DNA of 64,000 nucleotides from Anticarsia gemmatalis (lineage: Eukaryota; Arthropoda; Insecta; Lepidoptera; Erebidae). Made by a program: the position numbers and the translations under genes. This document shows positions 23,846-35,800 of the stretch, piece after piece. The notes under the pieces are model-generated. The model made no database searches, was not told where the DNA came from, and saw nothing but the letters and a program-made list of their open reading frames with translations. Positions within the stretch are counted from its first letter, which is position 1. The number at the start of each line of letters is the position of its first letter. Location of the stretch: positions 8,556,001-8,620,000 of the forward strand of contig NC_134756.1 in NCBI RefSeq assembly GCF_050436995.1. Reading direction: 5' to 3'.

Positions 23846-26800
23846 CTGAAGAGCAAAAATCATATTATTAAAATGTTTTACCAAAAGGTAGTGAATAGAA
23901 GTGCTTTACAAAATCAAGCAATTTCAGAGGAGATGAGTCTGGACATTTGCTCGGCGTCTTGCCGTCTTGCGTGTTAATTTAGGTTTTTTTTATGTGAAAA
24001 TAGGTAAGCACCCAACTACAAATCAACTTTCGAAGGTTTTTAGATGATCAATATAGTAAATATGCCTATGAAACTGCCATAAGCAAAAAAAATGTAGACG
24101 ATTCGCCTTAATTAATATGACGCAAACAACTTCGGATCGGGTACACGATATTTTCTTTCAAATCTTATGTAAGGAGAGTTGTGTAGAGAGACACATGGTG
24201 TAGGCCCAGCTTCATTTTAGTGGAAAGGTGACCGTTCAGGACCGATGAAGAAGGTGACTGTTCTCACGTAGTTATATTCTGCTTGCTGCTGATACCTTTA
24301 TCCGTATTACAAAAAAATATAGACCCAACAATTACTTACCCTCCATAGTCAGAGTATGCACTTCGCTGAGATCACTATAATACCCGTCGCTGGTGACCCG
24401 TCGTACACCCACGTACAACGGCCCCGTGACACCTTCGGGCGCGGTCAGTAAGCACGGAGACATGTCCGCACTCACTAACTTCATGTCTTCAGTCGGATGC
24501 AACATATCTTCGGGGATTTCCTTCGATGATACTACTACTTCGTATTTGTACCTGCAATTGTGTGTTGTTACAGTTTGCTCTTTACAGTCGAAAGGCGCTA
24601 TGGGACTATAAAACTATGAGTCAGTCAAGTTTGAAAGGTAACTGATTTTAAACCGTTGTGCTCTGAGGCACCGGCGCCATCGCACGTAGCGGTGGTTTAT
24701 TACGACGAGGAAATAAGCAGCGATGTACGCACATTGCACACATGCTTTCCTCTCTCACTCATCAATTTACTGCATTGGAGAAAGTTTCTCATCAAAAAAT
24801 ATTATTGAACGAAATCGGTGCATCCAAAGTTACGAAGTAGCAAACATACAAAAATAGAACATACGAGAAACGAATCATCATTAAAAACCTTCTCTTATTT
24901 TATATTTAAGTATTGGTATAATATAGTGGTCATACTCGTGTATGGGCGCGTCCTCCCAGCTGACGAGCACGTGTCCGTTGGGCGACAGCCACGCCAGCAC
25001 GCCCGACGGCGGCTGCAGCGTGGCGCCGTGCACGTCCACGCACGTCTGCGCCGCGTCTTCTACGTTCACCTGGCGGGACAAATTCAAAAAACAACTAGTT
25101 AAGACGTGTGTTATGGACCATTATTTAGATAGGAACACACTACGAAATATGCCTCTGTCGCACAGTCAAAATGCTCTTCTTAATTTTCTCGTCATTAAAT
25201 TTTCAGGGATTGCAGGAAGATAAGGAGTTGAGGTTTTAAACCTCATTGACTCGAAGTGCGCGTATGCTTATGCGCCCGATCTCTCGCCAATCGTGTCGTT
25301 TATCCGTCGCATTGGGCTTTGAAAATCAGGGACCAAAACGTTTATGTATATTGGGCACATATTTAGACACTATAAACAAAGCTCTGCAGCAGTAACTGGC
25401 TAGTTTCAATTAATAGATGACCGTTGGAAGAAATCTGACTCCAAAATCAGTAACCTTCAATAATACTTTCAAAGTGGAAAAAATATATTAGGTACTCATG
25501 TAACTTACATGTACGCAGATGTTGTATCGACCGCCGAGCGGTACTTGCATGATGACGTGCGAATAGCTGGCCTCCTTCGACGGTGATAGCTCGTAGTGGC
25601 TCTTTGTGTTTTGAGTCATCTCTGTTATGTCCAGCTGTGGGAAAAAGATTTTGTTTTACTTTACGTTGAAATGCAAATAAGATACGTTTTGTTGTAAAGA
25701 GTTACTGGCTTCAGAATACGTTTTCACAAATGCTTTAGTTACTAACAAAGTCAGTAAATATTTTTTGTAATAGCTAAACTAATTTTAATGGAAGAGTTAA
25801 TAGAAATAGAAGCCAAAACTAGATGGGAATCGGTAGTGCAAAAAGATATGAGTAAGTGTGAGGTTTCCGAAGACGATGTCCAGGACAGAGCGAAGTTGAG
25901 GAAAAAGATCAGAAAGGCTGACCCCACTATCATATGGGATTCGTAGCATGGAAGACAGAGAGTTAATAGGAATAGTAAAAATGTAGTATACGAATGATTC
26001 TTCTGCTTCCAACAGTTAATTTATAATTATTTTGGAATATCATGTGTATGTTATACCTCAATAGACTTAAAATTACCTAAAGTCTGAGTGGTATCATCAT
26101 TATATGTCATTTTACTTTTTTTAATAAGAATCTGGTTGAGATATTTTTCAATCTTACCGAGTACGTGGCTGGTTTGCGAAGTGCGTTACAGTTAGCGTCC
26201 CAGAGGATCTTCATTTGAGCCTTCTCTTCGCTGTAGTCTACTCGCAAGTTCTTTACAGGCGCCCTAAAGATAACAATTTATAAGATTTTAAATAAAAAAT
26301 ACTGTAATATGAAAACACATGTTAGAAACGAAAAATTATATTTGCCCATCTTTCTGACTCGTCAAGACAATAGAAGATATTTGGTTACAATTTGCCGGTG
26401 TATTAAAATTTTAGTTGTTCACTTACTTCGGATTCTCCCTGGTGATGATTTCCACGAACTTGGCGAGAGGACCGCCGCGTATACCAACTGTGAATATGTA
26501 GCTTTCACATGGGTGCAGGTTGTCGATAGTCACGCTTGTGTTCTTTGTTATTATTCTTGTGTCTGGTGAATATAGCAACAGTGAATTAGTTTGTGTAATT
26601 ATCATATAAATTTCTGCAATAACACTATTTTACGATTAAAATGCCATAGAATACATGACGATAACATTTACGTTCGCTAAAATACATTTAGACTTGATGT
26701 AACTTTCGAATGTTAGTTGCGTATACGCATTGGCCACGCCCCAATTGATGCGTGCAATATATGCAATTATGAAATAGACATACTAACAAGACCGAAACTT

Positions 26801-29800
26801 AGTATTTCAAAGTTTTAATAAGTGATTGAATTGAGCGACCAATATTTTCTGAATCAGGAATAGTTAAACAAGGAAACACATTTGATAATTAATATTACAA
26901 TTAAAAGTTTTATAACATTTGTCAGTTTACACTCACCGTTAGACATTTCTCCAGGATTAGTCCTATGAATCATATTAGTATAATGCACTTCATATTCAAG
27001 TTGCTTGCCCTTATACCGTTCCGCGGTGGGCGGGGACCAGACAACTTGTACCGACGTTCGTTTCTCTATAGACAGTATAGCGGTAAAGTTGAGGGTAACG
27101 TCTTTGATACCGGTATTCCTCAGGGGAACTGTGAACGGCTCGCCGTAGATGTTCGATTTGAAGGCTCGAATGTCGATGTGGATTAGCACGCCTGGTGGGA
27201 GGTCGGTCACTGCAAATGAAATATATAGTTTTACTTGAAATAAATAACAACGTGGCTCGTGGATAATGCCATTTCCTGATTCCAAATAATTGAAAAGGTA
27301 TTAGAATGCTATACAACGACACATCCATTAAGCTCTATTATCATGTTCATGTCCAAATATGGCAACAAGTCATTTGCTGAAAACCTGAAAATAGAAACGT
27401 AGACAACGAGTGAAGGTACTGGAACGAAAGGACTAATAATGGTCAAGATAAAACCCATAACTAGTAAGCGTAACTCGTTCCAGTTACATGGAGTAAATAT
27501 TAACATATTTTTAAGCAAGTTTGTAGTTCCAATTAATACTAACATAATGTATTGGAAAGTAACACCGTCTAATAAACTTTCAAGTCTCAACGACTGGACA
27601 GATTCATAAAATATGAAATGTGGAAGATATAATACATAAGTAGTAGTACTTACATGTAACATTGTGCGCTTTATGTACAACGATAGGGTCTCTATTAGCG
27701 TACTCGGGCGGCAGTCGGACTTGCACCATATAACCGTCGACGCCGTGTATCTCGTGCCAGTCTAGTCGTACTGCGGTATCGTTGATCCGCGACACGCTCG
27801 CGTTCACCAGCTCGTCCACGTCGCTGTTCGCGTCGAACGTTATGTTCCATACTTTTGATGATTTCGATGTGAACGCGTTGTTTGTTGCTGTTAACTGAGG
27901 GTGGAGTAAATTTATTAGTACGTGTATAACGATGCAGCCAGATTAAGGTAGAATTGCTACTCAAAATTTAGCGAAAGGTAAAACTACGCTTTTTTAAATT
28001 TGACGACTGATTTTCACATGATTGTGACTTAGGACTTTTAAAATTGTACCTCCACTTACGTTACGTGGCTTTACCAAGTTTTCATTGAGATATTTTAAAC
28101 TTTAAGTAAAAATCTGAATTTAGGTGTTATCTGCATTGGTAGGATTTCAAGTACTTAATGATTTGACATAACACAACAATGGTGAGCATAGTATGATTAA
28201 GTTGTCTATGGCTATATTAAACTTTGGGTACAGCAAAACTAGAGCATAAAATAAATTCATAATCAACTTACCCAGAACGAATAATTATTATTAGGTTCGA
28301 AGTACCCCTCAATATTGACAGACATGGTCTGCTTATCATCTGCCATTATGATGCGTTCTATAGGCGGGAGAGGTGGCGCGTAGTACAGCGTGTAGTGACG
28401 TATGACGCCGCGCGGCTGTTCCGGACGATCCCACATTACGTTGATACGGCGACCTATGAGCTGACGGACGCCGACGCGGATCGGTGGTGATGGTACTGAG
28501 GAGGGAAAGGTTTGACAGTTTGAATGTACTACATATGTAGATCCTACGTATGCTAGTCGATAAAAAAATACTGTTTTAAATGGCATAGTATTATACTCTA
28601 AAAAAGTATTGGATTATTGAGTGGTATTATAATTTTAAATGCAATAAATACTATTTTTATCTCAAGGGTTAAAAGACACATTTAACTCAAAGTAGTAGAT
28701 TATTATTAACTTAAATTATTATTAGTATTAACTCTTACCTCCTTCGCCAGTAGTCGTGTTAACATACTTCATAGACGGATAAGTCCTATTAGATTTGCTA
28801 TCTTGGATATAGAACGTCACATTGTAATTGGTGAAGGGCTCCAGATCTGTAAACCTGTATACAAAACTAGATTACTCATTAAGGACGAACTGGCATTCAA
28901 AGGAAAGACACACTTGTAAATATTTCTTCTTAAAGGATAAAATCTGAAATAAGATGAAGAGCATTAAAACAGTCTTAATATTATAAACGATTGATTATGT
29001 TCTTTTTATGTTTAAACGATTGATTATGTTCTTTTTATGTTTAAAAGATTGATAAACAATATAAAAGAAATCCAACCCGCACTTGGCCAGCACAGTGGCA
29101 TCAAGGCCTGCTACCTCCCTTGTTTCAGGAGGAGACCCTTGCCCGGCAGTGGGGTAAATGGGTAAAAATTATTTTTTACAAAGGATTTTTACAATGATCC
29201 ATGGATATTTTCCATAATTATTAATTTTTATACTACAAAATACAAAAAGGAAACTGAATTTGCTACTGATTAAACACTAGCTTATATCCATTTTCAATGT
29301 TTCAAGATAAGCCAACTCGGCATTGCAGCCGGGCAAGAAACTCTTTACTCTTTCTTTAAGCGCTTCTTATTCACAATGAGGTGTTGTTGCTATAATTCAT
29401 ACAGAAATTCTTAAAGTAACACAATATAGTGGTGCTTACCTATAAATACTATCATTGGTCCATGTCATGTTATGCCAGATACCGTCGCTGACCTTCGAGA
29501 TGGACGGCAAGAAGCTGTACTGTACCATCTTCTGCTGAGCCATCCAGCATGAGATGAGGAAACTGGTTGAGTTTATAGATGACTGGTCCACGCCGATACT
29601 TAGGAACTGGTGGTTGTAATAAAAAAAATGAATTTCAATAGAAAGTATGGTTAAAAGTTATTTTATTGTTGGAGTTTCAAGTTTTCAAAGTACTCAAAGG
29701 TTTGGAAGGCAATTTATTAACATTTTCATTTACAACTAACTTATTCTTGTATATCAGCTTTCAACAACAGAATATGTTTGAAACGATGTATACAAAAAAA

Positions 29801-32800
29801 CAAAAGACTAGGTAAAATTAGTGGTAAAGCATGTCACAATAAGATAATTTTTTTTTTTTTTCTAAGGCCTCCTAAACTATTTTTTATCATTCATTCTACT
29901 TACTTGATACGTATGAGTATTATCGTTGGCCGAGCTGGAGCAGTTGGTCTCATCTGTGCCATCGTAACAGTCCTGTCTACCGTTGCACACGTTCTGCAGC
30001 GGCACGCAGTTCGTGCCGTCGTCACACATCAGGTAGCCGCGCTGACATTCCACTATCGGTTTGTGACTCTGTGGTACAAAAGAGAGGAAATTAAGATGGC
30101 AGTCCTAATGAAGGGTGGCATCAATTTCGGTATTCTTTTTATAGGATAAAGAGCTAATTTACGTTAAAAGAAGCCCCCTATCACCAAACACTTAAAAGTA
30201 GTGAAACACACTTAAAAGTAGTGAATTTTGATATGATACAAGATTTATTAGGTAGTTACCGAGGTGACGGGACAGTGCAGCTCGTCCTCCCCGTCAGGAC
30301 ACTGGCTGACGCCGTCACAGAGCTGGTCGTTGCGCACGCAGGCGGAGGAGTTGGCGCACGGCGTCTCGTCGGGCCCGCAGCGCGCCGGCGCCGCGCCGCG
30401 CCGCGGACAGTCGCGCTCGTCCGCGCCGTCCACGCAGTCCACCGCGCCGTCGCACGCCCACTGCAGCGGGATGCACAGACCTGACCACGCAACATTAGTA
30501 TTAGCTACCTCATACTTGGTTTGACCGTCACTGGTCTTTTCTATCTATGAATCGTGTATTTTATTTAGGTTTCAATTTCTTTTTGACGGTTAAAATGTTA
30601 TCTTTTACTCAACACTCAAAGCTGTCGGTGAAATTTACTGTGCTCAGATTTCACTAACTATAACAATTACAATTCGTCGACATAAACCTATCTAATAACT
30701 GCATTAATGTTTATGCTGTAACAGACCTATTACTCAAAGCCTATCATAAAGTCCACACTTGTCAAAATAAATCTTTCTTTACATTGTCTAAATTTTCCTA
30801 TGCTTGATTGAAAATAACTGAACGGTTAGACAATATAAATTAGTTATAAGTTTTCAAACTTACCAGGTGCACAAGTGAAATCGTTCTTGCCACACTTGCG
30901 TATCGGAGGCGAATGTTGTTCGGGCGTCACCGGCTTCAGTTCGGGCATCTCTAGACCGCACCCGACTTCATCAGACTTATCACCCTCCCCGCAATCATTG
31001 ATGCCGTCACATCGCCACCAGTCAGGAAGACAGTTTCCATTGTCACACTTGAACATCCATTCTAAACAAGTTCCGTTGCTAAAGAAGTTCGGTTTCTCAG
31101 TAGGGTTTGGTAGTAGTTTCGAGTGTGATGTGTGCGTGCAATTTTGTTCGTCTGAACGGTTGTCGTCGCCGCAGTCGTTCTCACCGTCACATACCTGGTT
31201 GGACAATTTCCCTTTGTTAGATATCGAATACGCGAAAATCTACAGCTGGTAGTGTAAGTTGATTAAGTTTAGTTTTAGGAAAGATCAATTTATTAGGTGA
31301 TCTATACTTAGTCATAGTTAATCAATTTAGGGATTTGTACACTGAAGAAGCCGAAACAAATAACTTGCGATTCATTTTTTTTTCTTTCGTCCATTTCCAA
31401 CTTTGACACAGTATAGGTATTGTTTATTTATAGTCTATCTATTGTGTGAAAACACCTGAATCAGCTCACGCTCCGTCTAAATGACGAAATTGTCGAGTAT
31501 TTGACATTTGTTCGATACAACCTCGACACTATCGAAAATTTTAAGCATGAAATACATTTAGTTTTAACTTACCCAAGATTTAAAGATACACTTCCCACTA
31601 GGACAGCGGAACATATAAGGCGCGCAAGTAGAATCCATACAGCGCTGTTCTCGTTCATCTTCGCCGTTGTCACAGTCTTTCTCTCCATCACACACCCAAG
31701 AGTTAGGTATACAGAAGTTGCTGGTGTTCGAACAACGGAACCCGTTGCCGGCGCAGCTCTCTACGATGTCCGGACGTTTCGTTTGAATCTGTATGGAAAG
31801 GTAATAAATTTGATAAAGTTTGACCACGGTCGATGTAATTCGATCGAAACGACGGGCAACAAATAAGGTATAGTATATACCTAAGGTATAGTATATAAGG
31901 TAAGGTATATAGTAAGTAACCTTAAAATTCTCATAGCGTTTAAGACCCGGTTTAACTAATAATACAAAATGGAAATACCAAGAATAGACAGATTACTCTT
32001 CAAGAGATACGCCATAGATTAAATAAGGGTCGCGAAAAACCCTAGTAATTTATATAACATTTTATATATTGATAATGACTCGCAAGCGTGAAGTGAAGCA
32101 GAAATTACCCAGAACTAAGATTGTATCGATGAATCATTGCCTGTTTTACAGATAATATTTAAATGCAGTAGTAAACAAGTATATCGATTCGTGATGCTGA
32201 TATTGGGTGAATAATATATTACTTTCGTCATTTAGCTAACCATTCCGCCCCCTTTATAAACAATTATAATTATAATAAGGAAACTAACATAATTAATTGT
32301 TATTTTAAAGGGTAATCCCCTAATAGACTGAACTTCTCCTAATAAAATACAATAAATAACGCGGTCTTCTATATACTAAGACATGTACAAAATAGATTAT
32401 AATAAAATATTTCTAAAGCTATCTAAATAGCTACGTACCGTACAATTCCTTTCATCAGATCGGTCTTTACAGTCATTATCGCCGTCACACACCCACCGCT
32501 TCTCAATGCAATGTCCGTTGTCACATTGGAACTGATTCGCTGAGCAGTTGCGAGGTCCACAATCTATAGCAAAAGAACTTATGATAGACACATATACGGA
32601 ACAAAAAATACATCTGCACTGGTTTTCCAAGTAGACCAGTGGTTCCCAACCAGTGGTCCGTGGAAGTCTAAATATGGTCCGCGAATGATTTTAAAATTTT
32701 AAGGATGATTATTAGACTTTATTTTTAATATACTTACATAGTGGTCCCTGCTAACAAGAATAATATAAAAGTGGTCCCGGACTAAGAAAAGGTTGGGAAC

Positions 32801-35800
32801 GCCTGAAGAAGACAGAAGGACATTGTTGCATTTATAAGTTTGGTATTCAAATCTTATAGGACAAGAACGTATACTTGCGTATACGAGCGTGCACGCATAT
32901 TTACGTGCATACTCACTAGATTGATACGTGTACATATTTTGTTCTATGAGCAATACATGGTGGCACACAAGTCTACAGACTTAGTACCCTGAATAAATGG
33001 GAGCTTAAAATAATACCTATATTATTATGAATACTTAAAATACATTCTGTTCTATAAAATTGTGTATAACACTTGACAACACAATGAATGAGTCATTAAT
33101 GCAATCGCCTCACTACGACCAATGAACAAAGACTTGCGGTTTTAATTCTCTGTAAGAATGTACTGACGCAAATATTTCCTTATTTATATTCAGTAAACAA
33201 CTGTTCATTAATAATTGTGATGAACCTTCCATCACACTTTTCAGCGAATGAGGTTACATAGTGTCATTGACTTTCGTTCTTATTGTAATTCTTAATAAAC
33301 TAACTCAAAACTGCTGTCCAGGTCGATAAAGACTTAAGCAAATGTCTTGGGAATTTTACTTATAACTACAAATCAGATATTTGCAAACCTTCGTCATTTG
33401 CTAAGATTAACCTACTTAATATTAGGTTGGGGAAAAAATCTTTAGGCATTATAGTATGTATGAACTTGAAATAAAATCTCTTTGGCTTCAATAACCACAA
33501 ATGAGTACACGGTTCATTGGATTTCTTTCAGTGAGCTCGTGAGGTACAATAAATATCGAGCATTTTTATGTAGAGAAAAGATTTTATTACAAGTTCATAC
33601 ATACTATAACGCGAAAAGACTTTATCCCCGACCTAATATAAAACTGCCCTATTTCTATAGGTCATATAGTTCCCTAAACAAATAATTAACTCACCTTTTT
33701 CATCACTCATATCAGCGCAATCAATATCTTCATCGCACCTCCAATGTGGTAGATAGCACCTTGTATTGTCACACATGATCATAGGCGGCACGCACAAACA
33801 AACAATCTCGTCGGACAAATCACCACAGTCGTTGTTACCGTCGCAACGGGCGAATGAACTTATGCACTTGCCGTTCTTGCACATAAATTGATCCTGGGGA
33901 GTAAATAAAATAGTTTTTTACTGGATAATCTACCATCAAATATGTTCAATATTATTTCTACTTTGACGTATCTCAACAACTGCAGTTTTGATTTACAAAA
34001 TAAAGATCTCCGTTTTAGATGCTTTAAAAGAAAAATAAACATATTAAAAGTAGTGTTCAACGTTTATCGAATCAGTGAACTAAAAGAAATAAAAAGGATT
34101 TTTAGATTTTTTAAGTAAGCTAAGAAAGCAACATTTTAATTTGACTGCCTCTGTGGCGCAGTGGTTTAGGTCGCCACGCTAATACCATAGCGCGACCGAT
34201 AGGGAGGTCGTGGGTTTAAAAAAAATTGACTTTTAACAAACAATAAAAAGATACTTACATGACTACAAGTAGCTTCAGTCTTTTGTGGGCAAGTCATATT
34301 CGCGAACGGTTCAGTGTTGTTAGGACACATACATTTACCGTTTACCTTCATCAGACCGTCTGGGCACAAACAACTGAACGTATTCCCAGGGCCTCCAAGA
34401 CATATTGCGTCACAGCTAGTATTCTTATAAGAGCAGGCGTTACTACCGTGCTGGACAAAGTGCGCGAACACTTTCAAGTCCATTAAACCAACAAACGAAT
34501 CATTAATCGTCATTGTATTCGCACCAGAATCCTTATCAGCCACAAAGATCGATTTCACCTTCCAATCATCCCAATACATCTTATCCTTCAGCACAGCAAC
34601 AGCGAACGGATGAGTCACCCTATCATCATTCCACAATATTCTTCTGAAATATCTTCCATTCAAATCAGCGCTTGCGATATAATCTTCCATCGCATCAACC
34701 CAATAAATTCTCTCGGACATTTGGTCGATCGTTATCCCATTGGGCCACTGGACAATTGGCTTGCCGAACAATTTCTTAACATCCGTGCCGTCGAGATTTG
34801 ACCTTGATACTGATGGATTAGTCCTGTCCCAGTCGGTCCAGAATAAGTAACCTGCTTTAGGATGAACTGCGATGCCTCGTGGCCTTGACAGTGTTGTTGA
34901 ATCAAGAATTGTTACTCGCATTCTACCGTCTAGTGTCATGTCAGTTCTTACAGCTTCAATTTTCTTTCGTAAGCCATCAACGAAGAATAGAACATTCGAG
35001 ATCCAATCGAATGCCATTCCTTCAATACTCGCCAGATCTCTATCAACGATTATTTCTTGCGCAGTACCGTTATTGAAGCATTGACGGCTGATTTTGTCTA
35101 GTTCTATATCAGCCCAGTAGATGCAATTATTCTTTATGTCAAATTCGATAGCAACTATGTTCCTCTCGTTTATAACAGGATATATGGTGTTATTGTCGAA
35201 TAAGTCAATGCGTGCGATTTTACTGCCTAATGCAACAAGCATGAATTCAGTAGGTTCTTCGATGGGGCATGGAATCATATCAGGCACGTATGCCATATAT
35301 CCAGAAATGGTGCAGACGTCTCCATCGATTTTCCTGTAACCTTTTGTTCTCTTGTAAAAGTGTCCTGGACGACAATCAGATGGAATGGCATATGGGTCGT
35401 ACTTTACAGATTTATTGTGAATACATTCGTTTCCAGATAGCATGAATCCGAAATCACATTCAAAGTCTCGTCGGCTACATTCACAGACTTCTTTCCTGAA
35501 AGGTCTATCATAATCGATTCCGTTATAACAATTGGTATGAGCGAGTCTTCGTTGGAAAGTATTCCTGGTGCCAAGAACGCAGGAAACCGAAGAATTTGGA
35601 GGCGAAGGTGACCAGTATTTGTAGTCGTCTTCAGTACAATTACGTGCAAATGTATTCTTCAAATCAATAGTGACGATTATCCACTGATGTTGCTCATTCT
35701 CTGAACCAAACATGGTGAAAGTAGTCGTATTCTCACCAGGCTCTGTCATCAAGCCGTATATGCGGAGGTCATCAGCATTGAACCTAAAAATTTATGTAGT

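Larger units (their letters stand above)
23845..29606 (-). other. SorLA fibronectin type III region (about six units)
   Basis: Exons from 29606 to the beginning of the TM exon encode beta-sandwich patterns typical of FnIII, for example VMWDRPEQPRGVIRHYTLYY, VRLDWHEIHGVDGYMVQV, VQVVWSPPTAERYKGKQLEY, LVSWEDAPIHEY and KYEVVVS. Each unit is split over one or two exons, and unit borders are approximate. The donor at 24936 (GTATGA) is weaker than the others but is the only one that keeps frame into the next exon. Confidence 0.82.
29904..34270 (-). other. SorLA LDLR class A repeat cluster (nine repeats)
   Basis: Nine six-cysteine units, most ending in the calcium-binding DCxDxSDE pattern: NDCGDLSDE, IDCADMSDE, NDCKDRSDE, KDCDNGEDE, NDCGDDNRSDE, NDCGEGDKSDE, VDCVDGADE, SQCPDGEDE and QDCYDGTDE. 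Several introns cut inside repeats. Human SORLA has eleven, so two are missing or lost here. Confidence 0.9.

Noticed and set aside
23600..23884. Long arginine/alanine-rich ORFs in other frames over the SorLA TM exon
   Set aside because: Frame shadows of a GC-rich coding exon; the real frame encodes the TM helix and tail.
27309..27680. 123-codon - strand ORF in a SorLA intron, with an AG acceptor-like site
   Set aside because: Reading from the preceding phase runs into stops, while exons 27894-27654 and 27209-26937 join directly in frame.
33482..33685. ORF inside and beyond the mariner element
   Set aside because: Contains terminal-repeat sequence and no transposase motif.
34146..34217. Possible tRNA gene
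   Set aside because: A and B boxes are present but the clover leaf and 3' acceptor stem do not form; matches a SINE head followed by an A-run.
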